Of a DNA stretch of 17,536 nt, positions 14,060-17,536 are shown piece by piece. Under the pieces are notes generated by a model, which worked only from the letters and a program-made list of their open reading frames with translations, was not told the origin of the DNA and did no database searches. This DNA is from Alphaproteobacteria bacterium (GTDB lineage: Bacteria; Pseudomonadota; Alphaproteobacteria; Micropepsales; Micropepsaceae): NCBI GenBank assembly GCA_025935155.1, contig JAICVV010000005.1, forward strand, positions 1-17,536, given 5' to 3'. How positions within the stretch are numbered: position 1 is the stretch's first letter; every line of letters begins with the position of its first letter. The position numbers and the translations under genes were made by a program.

Positions 14060-15727
14060 ATGACGGACCAATTTCGCATTGCGCTGGCGCAGGCCAATCC
14101 CCTGATGGGCGACATCGCGGGCAATCTCGCGAAAGCTCGTGCGATGCGGGCGGATGCCGCGTGCGCCGGCGCCGACCTGATCCTGTTTCCGGAGCTCTAT
14201 ATCGTGGGCTACCCGCCGGAAGATCTGGTGCTGAAATCGGCACTGCAGGAGGATTGCCGCGACGCGATCGAAGCACTGGCGGCCGACACCGCGGATGGCG
14301 GCCCGGCGGTGCTGGTCGGCACGCCATGGGTAGACGCTGGCCGCCTCTACAACGCCTGCCTCTATCTCGATGACGGAAAAGTTGCGGGCCACACCTACAA
14401 GCGCGATCTGCCCAATTACGGTGTCTTCGACGAGAAGCGCGTCTTCGCGGCCGGGCCGATGCCCGGGCCGTTCAACATCCGGGGCATTCGCATCGGTGTG
14501 CCGGTGTGCGAGGACATCTGGACGCCGGAGATTGTCGAATGCCTTTCGGAAACCGGCGGCGAGATTTTGCTGGTGCCGAACGGTTCTCCCTTTGCGGCCG
14601 GCAAGGAGGATGTGCGGCTGAACCTTATCGTCGCCCGCGTGAAGGAAAGCGGGCTGCCGCTGATCTATCTCAACCAGGTGGGCGGGCAGGACGAGCTGGT
14701 GTTCGATGGCGCGTCGCTCGTGTGCAACGCCGACGCGTCGCTCGCGCACGCCCTGCCGGCCTGGGAAGAAGCGCTCGTCGTCACCGAATGGACGCGCGGC
14801 GCGAACGGCTGGGTGTGCGCGAAAGGTGAGATAACGCCGGAGGAAGACCGCGAAACCTCCGTCTATCAGGCCATGATGCTGGGCCTGCGGGACTACGTGA
14901 ACAAGAACCGCTTTCCCGGCGTGGTGCTGGGCTTATCCGGCGGGATCGATTCCGCGCTGTCTGCCGCCGTCGCAGTAGATGCGCTGGGTCCGAATCGTGT
15001 GCGCTGCGTGATGCTGCCCTCGCAATACACCTCGCGCGAGTCATTGGACGATGCGGCGGAAGTGGCCCGGCGGCTCGGCTGCAAACACGAAACCGTGCCC
15101 ATCGAGCCGACGGTGGAATCCGTTACCCATTCGCTGGAAAACATTTTCGCCGGCCGCGCGGTGGACACGACGGAAGAAAACATCCAGTCGCGCATCCGCG
15201 GCGTCATCCTGATGGCGATCTCCAACAAGTTCGGCCCCATGTTGCTCACCACCGGAAACAAGAGCGAGATGAGCGTGGGTTACGCCACGCTTTACGGCGA
15301 CATGTGCGGCGGCTTCAATGTGCTGAAGGATGTGTACAAGACGGAGGTGTTTCGCCTGGCACGCTGGCGTAATGCGAATTTTCCGCGCAACGCTTTGGGG
15401 CCGGCTGGACGCGTGATGCCGGAGCGTGTGATCACTCGTCCACCGTCCGCGGAATTGCGCGCCGATCAGAAGGATGAGGATTCGCTGCCACCGTACGAGG
15501 TTCTCGATGGCATTTTGGAATCTCTGGTGGAGCAGGAGATGTCGTTCGGGCAGGTGGTGGCGAAAGGCTACGACGCAGCCACCGTGAAACGGGTGGAACA
15601 GCTGTTGTACACCTCGGAATACAAGCGCCGGCAGGCGCCGCCGGGGGTGAAGATCACGGCTAAGAATTTCGGCCGCGCCCGCCGCTATCCGATCACCAAC
15701 GCCTTCAGAGATGCGAGAGACGTATGA
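14060..15727 (+). CDS. nadE: Glutamine-dependent NAD+ synthetase
   Basis: Makes NAD from deamido-NAD, ATP and glutamine in the cytoplasm. 555 residues with two domains. The N-terminal nitrilase-type glutaminase has the triad E45 (LFPELY), K114 ([13 protein letters not shown]) and C150 (GVPVCEDIW), which releases ammonia. The C-terminal synthetase has the PP-loop GLSGGIDSA (SGGIDS at 293-298), [19 protein letters not shown], and the C-terminal [14 protein letters not shown]. All key residues are present. The start at ATG 14060 fits the family N-terminus ([18 protein letters not shown]); a GGGG tract lies somewhat far upstream. It is followed by the inverted palindromic element and then gltX; the ATGA at its stop is not a genuine gene start. 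Confidence 0.96.
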   Translation: MTDQFRIALAQANPLMGDIAGNLAKARAMRADAACAGADLILFPELYIVGYPPEDLVLKSALQEDCRDAIEALAADTADGGPAVLVGTPWVDAGRLYNACLYLDDGKVAGHTYKRDLPNYGVFDEKRVFAAGPMPGPFNIRGIRIGVPVCEDIWTPEIVECLSETGGEILLVPNGSPFAAGKEDVRLNLIVARVKESGLPLIYLNQVGGQDELVFDGASLVCNADASLAHALPAWEEALVVTEWTRGANGWVCAKGEITPEEDRETSVYQAMMLGLRDYVNKNRFPGVVLGLSGGIDSALSAAVAVDALGPNRVRCVMLPSQYTSRESLDDAAEVARRLGCKHETVPIEPTVESVTHSLENIFAGRAVDTTEENIQSRIRGVILMAISNKFGPMLLTTGNKSEMSVGYATLYGDMCGGFNVLKDVYKTEVFRLARWRNANFPRNALGPAGRVMPERVITRPPSAELRADQKDEDSLPPYEVLDGILESLVEQEMSFGQVVAKGYDAATVKRVEQLLYTSEYKRRQAPPGVKITAKNFGRARRYPITNAFRDARDV

Positions 15728-15734
15728 GTTTAAT

Positions 15735-15887
15735 CCCCCTTCCGTCTCGCATTCGCTTCGCTCACGCGAGCCACCTCCCCCATAAACGGGGGAGGAAAAC
15801 CGTTGCCGAATGCGAACTATCTTTCCTCCCCCGCTTGCGGGGGGAGGTGCCGAGTGAGCACTTCGCGAGCGAGGCGGAAGGGGGTGG
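15735..15887. repeat. Inverted pair of GC-rich palindromic repeats between nadE and gltX
   Basis: Two units of about 65 bases face each other: 15735-15799 and 15822-15887. In inverted alignment both contain CCCCCTTCCG, CTCGC, CTCAC, CACCTCCCCC and CGGGGGAGGAAA. Each has its own hairpin: CCTCCCCC with GGGGGAGG at 15774-15795, and a similar stem at 15825-15847. The look is that of the short palindromic repeats scattered between genes in many alphaproteobacteria (from memory). Neither hairpin is followed by a T run, so they are not standard terminators. The outer end of the right unit supplies the GGAAGGGGG ribosome binding site of gltX. Confidence 0.8.
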
Positions 15888-15888
15888 C

Positions 15889-17229
15889 ATGAGCGGCACC
15901 ATCGTTCGTTTCGCTCCCTCTCCCACGGGATTGCTGCATGTCGGCAATGCACGGACGGCCATGCTCAACTGGCTGTTCGCGAAGAAGGAAAGCGGCAAGT
16001 TCCTGCTGCGCATCGACGACACCGATACCGAGCGCAGCAGGCCGGAATACGAGCGGGCCGTTCTGGAAGATCTGGCGTGGTTCGGCCTCACGCATGATAG
16101 CTTCGCCCGCCAAAGCGAGCGCAGCGAAGCGTACCGGAGTGCGGCCGAAAAGCTGAAGGCCAGCGGTCGTCTTTATCCCGCTTATGAATCCGCGGCTGAG
16201 CTGGAGCGCCGCCGCAAGCGCCAGATCGCGATGCACAAGCCGCCGGTCTACGATCGCGCCGCGCTGAAGGTTTCACCGGAAGAGCGCGCCAGGCTGGAGG
16301 GCGAGGGCCGCAAACCGCACTGGCGGTTTAAGCTCTCGCAGACGAAGGTGCGCTGGCAGGACCTCGTGCGCGGCGAGGTGGAAATCGACACCGCGCATCT
16401 CTCCGATCCGGTGCTCATCCGCGAGGATGGCCGTTTCCTCTACACCTTGCCGTCGGTGGCGGACGACGTGGATTTCAACATCAGCCATGTGATCCGCGGC
16501 GAGGATCACGTCACCAACACGGCGGTGCAGATCGAAATATTCGAGGCGCTGGGTGCGGCGGTGCCGGTGTTCGCGCATTTCCCGCTGCTGGTGGGCGCCG
16601 GTGGCGAGGCGCTGTCGAAGCGCATCGGATCGCTCTCGTTGCAGGAGATTCGGGGGGACGGAGTCGAACCGCTAGCGCTCGCCTGTTATCTGGCGAAAGC
16701 CGGAACGTCGGATGCCATCGAGCTGCGGCCGTCATTGGAAGCGCTGGTGCAAGAATTCGATTTCGCGAAGATCGGCCGCGCGCCGGCGCATTTCGACCCG
16801 GCGGAGCTTACGGGGCTCAACGCCAAGCTGCTGCATTCCCTTCCGTACACGGAGGTTCGCGAGCGGCTCGCGGCGCTCGGCATTCCGGCGGACGAAGCGT
16901 TCTGGGAGGCGGTGAAGGCGAACCTCACGCATCTCTGCGATGCCAAGGATCTGTGGATGCTGGTTTCCGGTCCGGTCACGCCTATTGTCGAAGATGCCGC
17001 GCTGGTTATGAGCGCGGCCGAGCTGTTGCCGCCGGAGCCGTGGGATGAATCCACCTGGGGCGCATGGACCAAGGCGGTATCGGAATCCACTGGCGCGAAG
17101 GGCAGGGCGCTGTTTCATCCGCTGCGGCTTGCGCTCACGGGACGGGAAAGCGGCCCCGAAATGAAGAAGCTGCTGCCCCTCATCGGCCGCGAGCGTGCCC
17201 TTGCGCGGGTGCAAGGCGAAACGGCGTAA
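15889..17229 (+). CDS. gltX: Glutamyl-tRNA synthetase
   Basis: Charges tRNA with glutamate; 446 residues, slightly short for class I GluRS. The HIGH signature is HVGN at 17-20 within [20 protein letters not shown]; the KMSKS loop is LSKRIGS with K244. Also seen are [16 protein letters not shown] and [11 protein letters not shown]. The LSKRxG form is that of the second GluRS type in alphaproteobacteria, so another gltX elsewhere in the genome is likely, and this copy may be non-discriminating and also charge tRNA-Gln. ATG 15889 is preferred over the in-frame ATG 15724, whose extra 55 codons would translate the palindromic repeat. Convergent with the membrane-protein gene 14 bases downstream. 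Confidence 0.95.
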   Translation: MSGTIVRFAPSPTGLLHVGNARTAMLNWLFAKKESGKFLLRIDDTDTERSRPEYERAVLEDLAWFGLTHDSFARQSERSEAYRSAAEKLKASGRLYPAYESAAELERRRKRQIAMHKPPVYDRAALKVSPEERARLEGEGRKPHWRFKLSQTKVRWQDLVRGEVEIDTAHLSDPVLIREDGRFLYTLPSVADDVDFNISHVIRGEDHVTNTAVQIEIFEALGAAVPVFAHFPLLVGAGGEALSKRIGSLSLQEIRGDGVEPLALACYLAKAGTSDAIELRPSLEALVQEFDFAKIGRAPAHFDPAELTGLNAKLLHSLPYTEVRERLAALGIPADEAFWEAVKANLTHLCDAKDLWMLVSGPVTPIVEDAALVMSAAELLPPEPWDESTWGAWTKAVSESTGAKGRALFHPLRLALTGRESGPEMKKLLPLIGRERALARVQGETA

Positions 17230-17242
17230 AACAACGTTGCGC

Positions 17243-17536
17243 TCATACCGCCGGTGCAGGTGAAGGCGCTGGCGTGGCATCGTTCGCCAGCGGGTCGGGG
17301 CCGAAACGGTTCGGTCCCGCGGTGCCTTTCGTCGCAAACCACACGATCAGCCAGACGCACAGCGCCAATATGATAAGGAGCATGATCAATGCGGTGGCGG
17401 CATGGCCGGTGAAAGCGGCGCCGATCGCAAAGAACGCCAGCAGGATTACAGCAATGTAGAAAATCGGAATGAAAGGCACCGCGGGACCGAACCGTTTCGG
17501 CCCCGATCCGCTGGCGAACGATGCCACGCCAGCGCC
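17243..17536 (-). CDS. Small membrane protein, DUF805-like C-terminus, 5' end cut by window
   Basis: The minus-strand frame is open to the right edge, so the start is unknown; a GTG at 17527 is only one option. The visible part has two predicted membrane helices (IPIFYIAVILLAFFAIGAAF and ALIMLLIILALCVWLIVWF), then TKGTAGPNRFGPDPLAND and a Pro/Ala tail. The GPNRFGPDP ending matches the C-terminus typical of DUF805 inner-membrane proteins, but the usual RLHDxGRSGW segment is missing. The N-terminal part contains a near copy, GPKRFGPAVPF, because the DNA is an inverted repeat of the 3' end of this same gene. The first 20 or so residues may therefore not be genuine. Confidence 0.6.
   Translation of the reverse strand, partial: GAGVASFASGSGPKRFGPAVPFIPIFYIAVILLAFFAIGAAFTGHAATALIMLLIILALCVWLIVWFATKGTAGPNRFGPDPLANDATPAPSPAPAV
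17265..17536. repeat. 66-bp near-perfect inverted repeat with 140-bp loop
   Basis: The left arm at 17265-17330 and the right arm at 17471-17536 are reverse complements at 65 of 66 positions (one G/A difference). The arms stop matching at the inner ends; the outer end of the right arm reaches the window edge, so it may be longer. The loop codes for the membrane helices of the DUF805-like protein. It could be a real foldback or an assembly or amplification chimera. Confidence 0.93.

Noticed and set aside
13964..14749. Minus-strand frame running from nadE into the small gene at 13680-13963
   Set aside because: The part opposite nadE is antisense shadow; only the segment after ATG 13963 looks protein-like.
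15774..15847. Rho-independent terminator of nadE
   Set aside because: Both strong hairpins lack a downstream T run on either strand and belong to the repeat units.
15724..15888. N-terminal extension of GltX starting at the ATGA overlapping the nadE stop
   Set aside because: It translates the palindromic repeat; the family N-terminus begins at ATG 15889, which has its own ribosome binding site.
16646..16682. tRNA T-arm-like GGTTCGACTCC on the minus strand
   Set aside because: It is inside the conserved gltX coding frame, stem pairing is incomplete and no acceptor, D or anticodon arm can be built around it.

Overview
The window reads as chromosomal DNA from a high-GC alphaproteobacterium. The evidence is an HWE-family sensor kinase paired with a single-domain FATGY receiver, the degP-serB-miaA-ilvC gene neighbourhood, a GluRS with an LSKR signature, and a GC-rich palindromic repeat of a kind seen between genes in that class. 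A soil lineage such as Rhizomicrobium/Micropepsales is a guess only. Both window edges cut genes: the sensor kinase is open at the left edge and a small membrane protein is open at the right edge.

Layout. Positions 1-2467: PAS-GAF-PAS-HWE kinase followed by its likely response regulator. 2464-2589: a doubtful small minus-strand ORF. 2726-4171: periplasmic DegP/DegQ protease. 4187-4920: HigB/HigA-type toxin-antitoxin operon with its own promoter and palindrome. 4917-5810 (minus) and 5845-6774 (plus): divergent serB and miaA. 6727-7164 (minus): a small secreted protein overlapping the end of miaA. 7283-8281: an IlvC homologue. 8278-8938: a FitAB/VapBC-type toxin-antitoxin operon behind an ACATGT operator array. 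8939-9964 (minus): medium-chain NADP-dependent oxidoreductase. 10111-11067: Gfo/Idh/MocA dehydrogenase. 11064-11620 (minus): a PemK/MazF-type toxin and its antitoxin. 11696-13603 (minus): a secreted PQQ-like beta-propeller protein. 13680-13963 (minus): a probably frameshifted small gene. 14060-15727: glutamine-dependent NAD synthetase. 15735-15887: inverted palindromic element. 15889-17229: glutamyl-tRNA synthetase. 17243-17536 (minus): partial membrane protein inside a 66-bp inverted repeat.

How it fits together. The backbone is housekeeping: periplasmic protein quality control, serine synthesis, tRNA modification, NAD synthesis and tRNA charging. Three small toxin-antitoxin operons are spliced into it. 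Each ends exactly at, or overlapping by 3 bp, the stop codon of a convergent backbone gene. The IlvC homologue keeps the fold and most metal-binding motifs but has lost two catalytic residues (Lys to Ala131, Glu to Gln230), so it may not be the working branched-chain amino-acid enzyme.

No tRNA, rRNA, CRISPR array, insertion sequence or phage gene was found. The most notable signals are the altered IlvC, the placement of the toxin-antitoxin modules, the 66-bp inverted repeat at the right edge, the ACATGT array, and a 13-G run at the end of the kinase gene.
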